19,838 nt of DNA from an uncultured Blautia sp. (GCF_937880195.1 NZ_CALFLA010000013.1:1-19838), one strand, 5' to 3'. Counted from the stretch's first letter, positions 6,460-14,566 are shown. Numbers and translations: made by a program. Notes: generated by a model not told the origin, from the letters alone.

Positions 6460-9153
6460 ATGAAGAGAAAGAATGCACAGGCGCTTCTGATGGGAATGTC
6501 ACTGATGATGTCCGTTGTTTTACCTGTTTCTCCGGCCCTGGCTGCTGTGGAAACACAGACAGAGAAGGAACAGACCGTTTATGTGAATGCAGATGGAAAC
6601 GGAAATGCAGAACATATCATTGTAAGCAACTGGCTGAAAAATAAAGGAAACGAGAAAAATCTGAAGGATAAGAGCAGTCTTTCTGATATTGAAAATGTAA
6701 AAGGCGATGAATCCTATCAGCAGAATGAGGACGGAACTCTGACCTGGAATACAGACGGAGGAGACATTTATTATCAGGGAACAACAGGCAAGGAGCTTCC
6801 CGTTTCCGTAAGACTTACCTATTATCTGGATGGAAGCGAGATCCAGCCGGCAGATCTGGCAGGAAAAAGCGGAAAAGTAAAAATCAGGATTGACTATGAA
6901 AATACAGAGAAAAAAGTAGAAAGTGTCAATGGGAAAAAGGAAGAGATCTATACTCCGTTTATGATGATGACAGCTATGATCCTTCCGGCAGATACGTTTA
7001 CAAATGTGGAGATGGTAAATGGAAAAGTGCTTTCTGACGGCAGCAATGATATTGCAGTGGGATATGGATTTCCGGGACTTTCGGACAGTCTGAAGCTTTC
7101 GGATATAGAAGCTTTGGATGATATTGAACTTCCTGATTATGTGGAGCTTACTGCGGACGTAAAGGATTTTTCTCTTGGAATGACAGCCACTGTGGCCACA
7201 ACTGGATTATTAGAGGATCTGAAACTGGGAGAAGCTACAAATACAGATGAGCTGAAGGAAAAACTGGATACCCTTACAGATTCTTCCGAGGCGCTGGTAA
7301 AGGGCAGTAAAGAGCTTCAGGAGGGGATTGGCACACTGGACAGTTCTGCAGATACTTTTGTCAGCGGCTTAAACAGCGCGGATGATGGAGCCGGACAGCT
7401 GAAAAACGGGATTGATACCATGAACAGCAAGAAAGGAGAGCTTTTAAGCGGCATTTCAAAACTGACAGAAGGAATGGGTTCTCTGGAAAGTGGAGCCGGA
7501 CAGCTGAAAGACGGAATCCTTGCATATACAGGAGGAGCGGCACAGCTTGGCCTTGGCATAAAAAAAGCTGCTGAAGGAGCAGAAGCGCTGAACAGCGGCG
7601 TCGAAACCCTGAATGAGAAAAAGGGAACATTGATAGATGGCGTGGAACAATTAAGCACAGGAGGAAAACAACTGGAAGAAGGAAGCAAAAGCCTGGAAAC
7701 AGGCGTGCAGGCATATACGGCAGGGGCAGAAGCTCTTGACACAGGTCTTGGCCAGTTAAAGGATGAGCTTGGAAATTCCATGGGGCAGATGTCTGAACTG
7801 CCAAAAGCAGTCGAGGATCTGACAAATGGGGCAAATCAGCTGATCCAGGGAGCAGGAACCCTTCAGGCCGGAATGTCGCAGGCAGAAGGGGCGGCAGGCA
7901 AAATAGGAGACAGCGTAAATGGATTAAAATCAGCGGCGCAGACAGTAGGTGATTTAAGCGGCCAGGCGGCAGGACTGATCGGAAATGTGATCAACAGTCA
8001 GTCTTCCCCTCAGGTAGATACCAATTCTGTAAATGAACAGGCCAACGCTCTTATTGCACAGGAAAACGCAGCGGTAACTGAGCAGGCTAACGCACAGGCA
8101 AACCAGCAGCAGAGCAGTAACGTGGCGGCTGCCCTGGATGCGGCTGGCATTCCGGAAGAGCAGAAACAGGCAGTTCTTGCAAATCTGGGAGGAATTGGAA
8201 TTTCTGTAGGAGTACAGTCATCAGCCAATATCAACGTGCCGATAACAGGAGTAGATACCAGCGGCGCACAGGCGGCTCTTCAGGGACTGCAGCAGATCCA
8301 GGCTGCGATAAATGGAGTGAATGGACAGATTCCGGGAGCGGACGCAGCTCTTTCTGAAGCCCAGAACCAGATTAACGCCATAAAAGAAGGGGCGGCAGGA
8401 GCTGTGGCAGGAGCAGAAGTCTTAAAGCAGGGAACACAGTCCTTTGCACAGGCAATGGGATCTCTGGGAAATCTGGCAGATCTTTCTACAAAACTGCAGG
8501 CCGCGGTTGAAGCATTAAAGGGCGGCAGCGCAGAACTTGTTTCTAAAAACAAAGATTTGAATGCAGGCGCTTCCGGCGTTTATAAAGGCGCGTCTTCCTT
8601 GAATGCGGGATTGAATAAACTTTCCGAGGGCGCCGGTCAGTTAAGCGGAGGAATCTCTCAGCTTGCTGACGGAAGCAAAGCGCTGAATGCAGGAGTGAAA
8701 GAACTTTCTAAAGGCGTAAAGGCTCTGAATGCAAATAACAATTCCTTAAATAAAGGGGCAGAGAAGCTTGCAAAAGGCAGTTCAGACCTTCTTAAGGGCG
8801 GCAATGCGCTGGCTTCTGGCGGAAATACATTAAGCGACGGCATTTCCCAGCTGGCAAACGGATCAGCGGCCTTAAAGGATGGAACCTCTAAGCTGGCAGC
8901 AGGCGGAAAAGAACTGAAAAACGGCACAACTAAGCTGAAAGACGGCTCCACACAGTTAAAAGAGGGAATGGAGAAGTTTGACGAAGAAGGAATACAGAAA
9001 ATCACAAATATGCTGAACGATGATGTAAAAACAGTTCTGGAAAGAGTAAAGGCTGTGGAAAATGCAGATAAAGCATATAAAGCCTTTGACGGACAGGATG
9101 ATAACATGGAGGGAAAGGTAAAATTCGTAATAGAGACAGATGGAATCGAATAA
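6460..9153 (+). CDS. Secreted heptad-repeat protein (YhgE/Pip-related), partner of the RND transporter
   Basis: This is an 897-aa exported protein. Residues 1-28 form a signal peptide with a Lys/Arg start, a hydrophobic core and an A-L-A cleavage motif before Ala29. Residues 30-265 form a globular N-terminal domain. Two long blocks, about 271-435 and 683-838, consist of the X-X-X-Leu-X-X-Gly heptad repeat known from YhgE/Pip-type proteins (units such as AGQLKNGI and LAKGSSDLL). Between them is a Gln/Ala/Asn-rich segment (about 515-620). A short acidic tail ends at IETDGIE, with no C-terminal membrane span, unlike YhgE itself, which is membrane-anchored. The start ATG follows AGGAGG at 6446-6451, 8 bases before it, immediately after the transporter stop. 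The pairing suggests an extracytoplasmic adaptor or extended scaffold for the RND pump; this role is inference. A strong terminator follows. Confidence 0.85.
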   Translation: MKRKNAQALLMGMSLMMSVVLPVSPALAAVETQTEKEQTVYVNADGNGNAEHIIVSNWLKNKGNEKNLKDKSSLSDIENVKGDESYQQNEDGTLTWNTDGGDIYYQGTTGKELPVSVRLTYYLDGSEIQPADLAGKSGKVKIRIDYENTEKKVESVNGKKEEIYTPFMMMTAMILPADTFTNVEMVNGKVLSDGSNDIAVGYGFPGLSDSLKLSDIEALDDIELPDYVELTADVKDFSLGMTATVATTGLLEDLKLGEATNTDELKEKLDTLTDSSEALVKGSKELQEGIGTLDSSADTFVSGLNSADDGAGQLKNGIDTMNSKKGELLSGISKLTEGMGSLESGAGQLKDGILAYTGGAAQLGLGIKKAAEGAEALNSGVETLNEKKGTLIDGVEQLSTGGKQLEEGSKSLETGVQAYTAGAEALDTGLGQLKDELGNSMGQMSELPKAVEDLTNGANQLIQGAGTLQAGMSQAEGAAGKIGDSVNGLKSAAQTVGDLSGQAAGLIGNVINSQSSPQVDTNSVNEQANALIAQENAAVTEQANAQANQQQSSNVAAALDAAGIPEEQKQAVLANLGGIGISVGVQSSANINVPITGVDTSGAQAALQGLQQIQAAINGVNGQIPGADAALSEAQNQINAIKEGAAGAVAGAEVLKQGTQSFAQAMGSLGNLADLSTKLQAAVEALKGGSAELVSKNKDLNAGASGVYKGASSLNAGLNKLSEGAGQLSGGISQLADGSKALNAGVKELSKGVKALNANNNSLNKGAEKLAKGSSDLLKGGNALASGGNTLSDGISQLANGSAALKDGTSKLAAGGKELKNGTTKLKDGSTQLKEGMEKFDEEGIQKITNMLNDDVKTVLERVKAVENADKAYKAFDGQDDNMEGKVKFVIETDGIE

Positions 9154-9160
9154 AAGACAG

Positions 9161-9190
9161 AAAAAACCGGGATTATTCCCGGCTTTTTCC
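9161..9190 (+). terminator. Rho-independent terminator of the RND operon
   Basis: A perfect 6-bp stem CCGGGA / TCCCGG (9167-9172 and 9177-9182) with loop TTAT is preceded by six A and followed by CTTTTT. It begins 13 bases past the heptad-repeat gene stop. The A-tract plus T-tract could let it work in both directions, but only the plus-strand gene needs it. Confidence 0.88.
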
Positions 9191-9427
9191 GTTTAATGGA
9201 GAGATCCGGTAAATTTGAGCAGAACCTGCCCCCGCTGTTGTTTTGAGAAAAAGGACGAAATAAAAATGTATGTCTGTGATATACAAAATATATGTAATTC
9301 CATGGTGAAAAATTGGTTTTATCAGCTATAGGAACATGGTTTCGGGTGTTCTATACTCTTTTTATACAAAGTAAAGATCCGGATTGATACAGAAACAGAC
9401 TGCATAAGAAGGAAAGGATGTGAAATA
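9191..9427 (+). promoter_or_regulatory. 237-bp upstream region of the GPH/URO-D operon, with a bulged inverted repeat
   Basis: This is the only gene-free stretch above 200 bp in the window. It holds an imperfect dyad: TATAGGAACA at 9327-9336 and TGTTCTATA at 9347-9355. The arms match except for one extra G in the left arm and are separated by 10 bases. TATACT (9352-9357) and TATACA (9363-9368) are possible -10 elements, but neither has a recognisable -35, so the promoter probably needs an activator. The nearby PucR-type regulator is the natural candidate. A Shine-Dalgarno GGAAAGGA lies at 9411-9418. No riboswitch, catabolite-responsive element or small ORF was recognised. Confidence 0.3.
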
Positions 9428-10822
9428 ATGGGACAAAATAAAGAACCTAAAAAGGTCAGCAAAACACTGAAAAAATTTTTTGGAGTAGGAGATTTTGGAT
9501 TTTCCCTGATGTCCAATATCGACACATATTATGCGTCATACTTTTTTACGAACATTGCAAAATTCAGCACAGGGATCGTTGCGGTAATGACTACGATATC
9601 TGCCGTGGTGGACGCAATTCTTTCGATGCTGTACGGCGCGTTTATGAATAAGGGAAAACCCAGGAAATGGGGACGTTACCGTTCTTGGCTTATTTTGACG
9701 CCGTGGATGGTTCCGTTTTTGTACGCAGGACAGTTTATACGGATTGGAAACGGAACTGCGGCAGTTATATTTGTCACACTTGCCATGATCACCAGCCGTA
9801 TTGCCTGGAATCTTCCCTATGTGGCCAGTATTTCCATGATCAATGTGGCTGCAAAAACCTCTGAGGAGCGTATGGCCCTGTCTTCGTCACGAAGTATCTG
9901 GACCTCGGCAGCGGCTGTTCTTTATTCTTTTGTAGGTCCGGCAGTGGTTTCTTTCTTTGCATCCCTGCTGGGAGAAACCAACGCTTATGCAGCAACGGCA
10001 TTTGTTTTTTCCTGCCTGATGTTTGCAGGTATGTATGCGCACTTTGTTATGTTTAAAGGCTATGAGCCCACAAAGGCTGAGGAAGAGAAGGCAGCTGCCG
10101 AAGCTAAAAAACAGATGCAGGAGGCGGACAGACCTAAAGTGAAGGCCTTTGACGCAGTAAAGTGCAATCCCCATCTGATTATCTTAATTATATCAGATAT
10201 GCTTAAATATGTAGTATTTTTCCTGGTAAACGGAATGGCCGCTTATTATTTTACTTATCTTTCAGGAAATCCGGGGTTGATGACGCCGTTTATGTTTGCG
10301 GCAAATGTATTGGGAATTGCAGCGTCTTATCTTGCCAGACATGTGGTTGGAAGACTTGGCGGAAAAAACAGCGTAATACTTTCTTATGTGGTTATGGCAT
10401 CTGCAGGAATTCTGGCATATTTCTTAAGGTCAAATACGATTGTGGTAATTATACTGATGAGCATTCTTATGTTTTTTATGTATATTTCCAATACTGCAGA
10501 TCCGGAACTTTATGCCAACTGCGCAGAGTTCAGCGGAAAAAAGCTGGGCTATGACGTAACGGGAACCGTAATGGGACTTTTAACAGTTCCCATTAAACTG
10601 GGTATCGTTGCAAGAGGAATCCTGGTTTCCGGCTGTCTGTCATTAGGCGCCTATACTTCTGCCATGGCTGATATGTCATATTTTACAGAGGCCCGCGCTT
10701 CAGAGCTTCTGAAGCTGCAGAACGGCGTATGTATGGGATTTATGGTAATACCTGCAGTCTGTATTCTCGCAGGAGCGCTGCTTTTATGGGGCGGTTACAA
10801 ACCGGATCAGAATAAGAATTAA
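9428..10822 (+). CDS. GPH-family (MFS) sugar/cation symporter
   Basis: This is a 464-aa inner-membrane carrier of the major facilitator superfamily, glycoside-pentoside-hexuronide:cation symporter (MFS_2) type. Supporting signs are about 12 hydrophobic spans, the N-terminal GVGDFGFSLMSNIDTYYASYFFT segment (residues about 20-42, typical of the family), the loop GKPRKWGRYRSWL (about 76-89) equivalent to the conserved KPRWGRYRPW motif, and a charged central loop (about 210-245) between the two six-helix halves. It should import a small polar solute with Na+ or H+. ATG at 9428 has GGAAAGGA 9 bases upstream. The URO-D gene follows after 18 bp with its own Shine-Dalgarno, so transporter and enzyme are very probably one operon and the transporter likely brings in the enzyme's substrate. 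The exact substrate is unknown. Confidence 0.87.
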   Translation: MGQNKEPKKVSKTLKKFFGVGDFGFSLMSNIDTYYASYFFTNIAKFSTGIVAVMTTISAVVDAILSMLYGAFMNKGKPRKWGRYRSWLILTPWMVPFLYAGQFIRIGNGTAAVIFVTLAMITSRIAWNLPYVASISMINVAAKTSEERMALSSSRSIWTSAAAVLYSFVGPAVVSFFASLLGETNAYAATAFVFSCLMFAGMYAHFVMFKGYEPTKAEEEKAAAEAKKQMQEADRPKVKAFDAVKCNPHLIILIISDMLKYVVFFLVNGMAAYYFTYLSGNPGLMTPFMFAANVLGIAASYLARHVVGRLGGKNSVILSYVVMASAGILAYFLRSNTIVVIILMSILMFFMYISNTADPELYANCAEFSGKKLGYDVTGTVMGLLTVPIKLGIVARGILVSGCLSLGAYTSAMADMSYFTEARASELLKLQNGVCMGFMVIPAVCILAGALLLWGGYKPDQNKN

Positions 10823-10840
10823 GAACAGGAGGAAAGTGAT

Positions 10841-11881
10841 ATGACGCCAAAAGAAAAAATCATGGCCTGTATCAAAGGCCGGCCAATGGATGAATATGTA
10901 AACCAGTTTGAATATCTGAAGCTGGTGTTTGACCCGGCAACACTTTTTGCCATGGGACAGGTTCAGAAAGGCGGAACATGGCTGAACGGATGGGGTGTGC
11001 GTATGATGTTACCGGAATATGTACCCGGAATGTTCCCAGATACATCGGAAGAATATGTGGTAATAAAGGATATTACAAAATGGAAAGAAACCGTACATAT
11101 GCCCCGGACGGAATTTACCGACCAGGAATGGGCGGCTGCAATAGAACAGGTTCAGTCGATTGACAGGGAGAAGTATTTTGTTGCGCCGTTTGTTGCGCCG
11201 GGTATTTTTGAAAAGCTGCATTACCTTATGGGAATGGAAGAATGTATGATAAATTTCTATGACGAGCCGGAAGCAATGCACGAACTGATTGATTATCTGA
11301 CCGAGTATGAGCTGAAGGTGGCAAAGGAAGTCATTTCCCACATTCACCCGGACGCCCTGTTTCACCATGATGACTGGGGAAGCCAGAAGTCCTCTTTTAT
11401 TTCGCCGGATATGTTTGATGAATTTATCCTTCCTGCCTATGAAAAGATTTATGGCTATTGGAAAGCAAACGGCGTTCAGCTGATTATTCATCACAGTGAT
11501 TCCTACGGGGCAAACCTTGTTCCAAGTATGATCAGAATGGGAATAGATATCTGGCAGGGCTGTATGTATGGCAATAATATTCCTGAACTGGTAAAGAAGT
11601 ACGGAGGAAAAATTTCTTTCCAGGGGGGAATTGATAATGGAAAGGTAGATAAGCCGGATTGGAAAAAAGAAGAAGTGGAAGCAGAAGTGCGTAAGGTGAT
11701 CCGGGAGGTGGATTCTAAGAATTATTTCATTCCTGCAACCGTTATGGGGGAGCCGGGTTCTGTATTCCCAGGAGTTTACGATTACATTTCCGATGTGATC
11801 TGTGCGGTAAATGAAGGACGGGAGGTTGTTTTGGCACAGGGCGGAGACATTACAAAACCCATGACACATTTTGAGAAATAG
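10841..11881 (+). CDS. Uroporphyrinogen-decarboxylase (URO-D) superfamily enzyme, copy 1
   Basis: This is a 346-aa cytoplasmic protein of the URO-D/MtaA/CmuA superfamily (TIM-barrel). It is almost certainly not haem-pathway HemE: it lacks HemE's N-terminal signature and sits with a transporter. Visible features are HHDDWGS (175-181), followed by FISPDMFDEFILPAYEKIY as in methyltransferase-type members; HHSD (217-220); a Cys in WQGC (241); and GEPGSVFPGVYD (303-314). Methylcobamide:CoM methyltransferase relatives bind zinc with His-x-Cys...Cys; here the corresponding positions appear to read His-x-Asp...Cys, so metal binding may differ. Start ATG has AGGAGG 8 bases before it (10827-10832). Possible roles are methyl transfer or O-/N-demethylation of the compound imported by the upstream symporter, but no corrinoid protein is present and the reaction is unknown. 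A terminator follows. Confidence 0.85.
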   Translation: MTPKEKIMACIKGRPMDEYVNQFEYLKLVFDPATLFAMGQVQKGGTWLNGWGVRMMLPEYVPGMFPDTSEEYVVIKDITKWKETVHMPRTEFTDQEWAAAIEQVQSIDREKYFVAPFVAPGIFEKLHYLMGMEECMINFYDEPEAMHELIDYLTEYELKVAKEVISHIHPDALFHHDDWGSQKSSFISPDMFDEFILPAYEKIYGYWKANGVQLIIHHSDSYGANLVPSMIRMGIDIWQGCMYGNNIPELVKKYGGKISFQGGIDNGKVDKPDWKKEEVEAEVRKVIREVDSKNYFIPATVMGEPGSVFPGVYDYISDVICAVNEGREVVLAQGGDITKPMTHFEK

Positions 11882-11902
11882 CTCCTTTGCATATAGGGGA
11901 AG

Positions 11903-11933
11903 AGCTGGTCTTTGAAAGGCTGGCTTTTCTTTT
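11903..11933 (+). terminator. Rho-independent terminator after URO-D copy 1
   Basis: AGCTGGTC (11903-11910) pairs with GGCTGGCT (11918-11925) as an 8-bp stem that includes three G-T pairs. The loop is TTTGAAA, and the stem is followed by TTTCTTTT. It lies 21 bases past the URO-D stop and directly before the -35 of the next gene, separating the GPH/URO-D operon from the regulator gene. Confidence 0.65.
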
Positions 11934-11960
11934 GCAATTTGAGGCAAAAAGCTATATACT
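11932..11960 (+). promoter_or_regulatory. Sigma-A-type promoter of the PucR-like regulator
   Basis: TTGCAA (11932-11937), a 17-bp spacer and TATACT (11955-11960) form a good vegetative promoter just after the preceding terminator. The predicted start near 11967 leaves a short leader containing TGGAGG (11975-11980), so the regulator can be expressed independently of the transporter operon. Confidence 0.6.
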
Positions 11961-11988
11961 TGATTCAGAATGACTGGAGGTGTTGAGA

Positions 11989-13452
11989 TTGAAGCTGAGT
12001 ATGTGGATGATCGCAAATCAGATGACAGAACTGGATGTAAAGCTGGAAATAAGCGAAGACGCGCCTGCCGTTCTTAACAGCGCCAGACTTGCCTATGCAA
12101 CTAACTGTGTTCATGTTTATCAGGAAAAAGATTATGTGGTCTGTGACGGAGAAGGAGACAGGATTTATATTTACGATATGGATGTCACCAGAGCCTTTGA
12201 ACTGGTACAGTCGGTGTTTGACGCTTATGAAGACTGGATCACACTGATCCGGGAAGAGGCCGGCAGGCAGGACTATCAGAAAGTCATTGATACAGCCTGG
12301 CGTATGGTGAAAAATCCCATGGTTCTTTTTGATGCAAATAACAAGGTGCTGGGAATGACAAGCGTTTACGGAGAACACGATCTGGACAGTGAGTGGGCCT
12401 ATTTGTCAAGGTATGGATATTCTTCTTTAAATGCAATCAATATGATTAAATATACCAGCGGCAACAGCGAGTTTTATTCTCACAGAAATATTAATTATCT
12501 TCTTCCCCAAAATAATCTAATCACCCTGGAAGGAATCAGCTATTGTATTTATGTGAACCATATAATCTGCGGACGGATTAATCTGATGGCAAAGGAAAGG
12601 GCGCTGAATCCGGGAGATTCGCAGCTTCTGGGAAAAATAGCAGAGGTGCTTCAGGCGTCTATAGGACTGTATACCCTAAAAGATGCCGGCAGCAGTATGA
12701 ATAACGTATTTTTGGATTTGATGCTGGACAAGGTATATGACAAAACAAAATTACAGATGCAGATGGATTATCAGGGATGGACAGGAGAGGAGACCTATTA
12801 CGTAACAGTGATACGTTTTACGGATATTTCAGATCCTGAACTGGAAACGCGGCATATAAACTCGCTTTTTCGTATGCTGATCCAGAATCTTACAGACGTC
12901 TGTATTCATATCTGTGAGAACGAGCTGATTCTGCTGTCCTCCAGAAACCTGGCAAAAGAAACAGACTCCTGTATGCTTTTCAGGAATCTTGTGATCCATA
13001 ATCCGGTACAGATCGGGTTCAGCCTGCCGGACTACAACGGGATTCTTGAGATTTCAAGGTTTTACCGCCAGGCAGAGTATGTGCTGGAACGCAACAGCCG
13101 TCTTTTAAAGCCAAAAGCCATGCAGTATTTTGAAAATATGGCAGAAGAGTACATACTGACGGCAGCCGTGTCTGTGGAAGATAAGAAGATGGCATGTATG
13201 CCGGAGATTCTGCGGTTATGGCAGGAAAAGCAAAAAGGAAGTGAAATGTTCCGCACATTGTTTTGCTTTCTGAAAAATGAACGTTCCATATCCAATACTT
13301 CCTCAGAGCTTTTCCTGCATCGCAATACAACTGTATACCGCATAAAGAAAATCCAGGAGAATCTGAATCTTGATCTGGATGACCCGGATATAAGAAATTA
13401 CTGTTATCTTTCTATGCTTTTCTTAAAAGCATACGACGATCTCTGTGAATAA
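11989..13452 (+). CDS. PucR/CdaR-type transcriptional regulator
   Basis: This is a one-component regulator of about 487 aa. The C-terminus (about 420-485) is a typical PucR C-terminal helix-turn-helix: LFLHRNTTVYRIKKIQENL followed by LDDPDIRNYCYLSMLFLKAY. Ahead of it are a GGDEF-like CdaR-type middle region (about 235-390) and a probable GAF-like sensor region (about 100-230); these two assignments are by layout and are weaker. The start is set at TTG 11989 because TGGAGG (11975-11980) lies 8 bases before it. The upstream GTG at 11980 overlaps the Shine-Dalgarno, and ATG 12001 is 20 bases away. PucR-type proteins usually activate operons for catabolism of purines or other small molecules. Lying between two URO-D genes, it probably controls both in response to their substrate (inference). 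It ends 5 bp from the convergent URO-D copy 2. Confidence 0.82.
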   Translation: MKLSMWMIANQMTELDVKLEISEDAPAVLNSARLAYATNCVHVYQEKDYVVCDGEGDRIYIYDMDVTRAFELVQSVFDAYEDWITLIREEAGRQDYQKVIDTAWRMVKNPMVLFDANNKVLGMTSVYGEHDLDSEWAYLSRYGYSSLNAINMIKYTSGNSEFYSHRNINYLLPQNNLITLEGISYCIYVNHIICGRINLMAKERALNPGDSQLLGKIAEVLQASIGLYTLKDAGSSMNNVFLDLMLDKVYDKTKLQMQMDYQGWTGEETYYVTVIRFTDISDPELETRHINSLFRMLIQNLTDVCIHICENELILLSSRNLAKETDSCMLFRNLVIHNPVQIGFSLPDYNGILEISRFYRQAEYVLERNSRLLKPKAMQYFENMAEEYILTAAVSVEDKKMACMPEILRLWQEKQKGSEMFRTLFCFLKNERSISNTSSELFLHRNTTVYRIKKIQENLNLDLDDPDIRNYCYLSMLFLKAYDDLCE

Positions 13453-13457
13453 AAACA

Positions 13458-14501
13458 TCAGAACATAATTTCATGAGGCATTCTCATTTCTGCCTGCTGC
13501 TGAGGCGTGAAGCCGAAGCGTTCCTGGTTGATCCTGTCGATTGCGCCGGAAAGTGACAGATATACGCCCGGATATACAGAACCGGGGCCTCCCTGGGCGA
13601 TACAGGGGATAAAACTGTGGATTCCGCATTCTTCTACAGTCTCTCTGACAACCTTTTCACATTCTTCGTCAGACCATCCCTCATGGTCTACAAATGCGTT
13701 TTCGATAACGCCCATAAAACTGATCTTATCGCCGTATTTTCTGATTAGCTCCGGCACGTTATTTGTTTTCATGCATCCCTGATAAACGTCAATGCCCATT
13801 TCGATCATATCCGGCACAAGTGTTGCCGCATAGCTGTCAGAATGATGAACAATATAGTCTACGCCGTGGCTTTTGTAATATCCGTAGATTTCTTTGTAGG
13901 ATTCCAGGAAATAATCTTCAAACATGGCGGGGCTGAGGAAGGTGCTGTCATGGCTGCCCCAGTCGTCGTGATGGAAGATCATGTCCGGGTGAAGACGACT
14001 GCAGATACCCTCCGCCAGTTTCAGTTCCCACTCAGTGAGATATTTGATCAGATCGTGCATTTCATCCTCGTAGTCAATATAGTAGTACAGTGCGTTTACC
14101 ATTTCGCACAGGTGATGGGTCTGCTCAAAAAGACCCGGTGCAACAAATGCGGCCTTAAAGGCTTTTGTGCTGTCAACGGCATCATACATGGCCTTGCACT
14201 GATCCCATAATTCCTGAGGGAAGGTAAGAGAAGGCGCTTTTACATAATCTTTCCAGTTTTCAATATCCTTTACAACGATTTTATCCGGTGTGTGAACAGG
14301 AAAGGATCCGGGGGTGTTGTCTGGAAAGCTGTTAGTAATTCCCCATGCGTTTACAACATTCAGCTGCCCTTTCTGAGGCTGCGGGTTTGTAAGCATAAAC
14401 GGATGGAAAAGAAGGCGGATCGCTTCGTACTGATTGACAAAACGATCAGGATTTCCGCCGGCTTTCATACATTCGATCATATTCTGCTTTGCTGTCAACA
14501 T
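13458..14501 (-). CDS. Uroporphyrinogen-decarboxylase (URO-D) superfamily enzyme, copy 2
   Basis: This 347-aa paralogue of the URO-D protein at 10841-11881 is clearly similar along the whole length and strongest from HPD...HHDDWGS through NNVPELIRKYGDKISF. The same diagnostic residues are present: HHDDWGS (177-183), HHSD (219-222), Cys243 in YQGC and GGPGSVYPGVY (304-314). The two copies differ in the first 110 residues, in the region after the Cys and at the C-terminus, so they may act on different substrates or form a heteromer. The start ATG at 14501 follows AAGGAGG 7 bases upstream on the minus strand. It faces the PucR-like gene tail to tail and has its own upstream region with a 20-bp dyad. 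No corrinoid or methyltetrahydrofolate partner gene is adjacent, and the reaction is unknown. Confidence 0.85.
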   Translation of the reverse strand: MLTAKQNMIECMKAGGNPDRFVNQYEAIRLLFHPFMLTNPQPQKGQLNVVNAWGITNSFPDNTPGSFPVHTPDKIVVKDIENWKDYVKAPSLTFPQELWDQCKAMYDAVDSTKAFKAAFVAPGLFEQTHHLCEMVNALYYYIDYEDEMHDLIKYLTEWELKLAEGICSRLHPDMIFHHDDWGSHDSTFLSPAMFEDYFLESYKEIYGYYKSHGVDYIVHHSDSYAATLVPDMIEMGIDVYQGCMKTNNVPELIRKYGDKISFMGVIENAFVDHEGWSDEECEKVVRETVEECGIHSFIPCIAQGGPGSVYPGVYLSLSGAIDRINQERFGFTPQQQAEMRMPHEIMF

Positions 14502-14532
14502 AAAAAAACCTCCTTTGGCTGTGTTTTGTTCA

Positions 14533-14566
14533 GGCTCTGAATGTTCAGAGCCTTTTTGTGACTATA
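14533..14566 (-). promoter_or_regulatory. Candidate promoter and 20-bp dyad before URO-D copy 2
   Basis: On the minus strand a TATAGT -10-like hexamer (plus-strand positions 14561-14566) has no convincing -35 at 17 bp. Just downstream, around the predicted start of transcription, lies a dyad with two perfect 9-bp arms, GGCTCTGAA (14533-14541) and TTCAGAGCC (14544-14552), 2 bases apart. Five T follow on the plus strand, giving it a terminator look in that direction. No plus-strand gene reads into it, however, so an operator or a 5' leader hairpin for the minus-strand gene is more likely. The binder could be the PucR-type regulator. Confidence 0.45.

Noticed and set aside
7317..9107. Several long minus-strand frames opposite the heptad-repeat gene
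   Set aside because: They are rich in Ser, Pro, Phe and Ala because they mirror the repetitive Leu/Gly/Lys heptads. They have no ribosome sites and no family resemblance.
9273..9282. A further TCTGTGATAT copy before the GPH gene, identical to the motif at 131-140
   Set aside because: It is a single copy with no palindrome or spaced partner, and a similar string occurs inside the merR coding region. Chance is the simplest explanation.
10841..11881. Haem-pathway uroporphyrinogen decarboxylase (HemE)
   Set aside because: HemE-specific N-terminal residues are not seen, the gene sits with a sugar-type symporter, there are two paralogues, and the motifs match the methyltransferase-like branch.
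11009..12016. 335-codon minus-strand frame opposite URO-D copy 1
   Set aside because: It has no ribosome site and no recognisable domain, and it overlaps a clear gene, a terminator and the next promoter.
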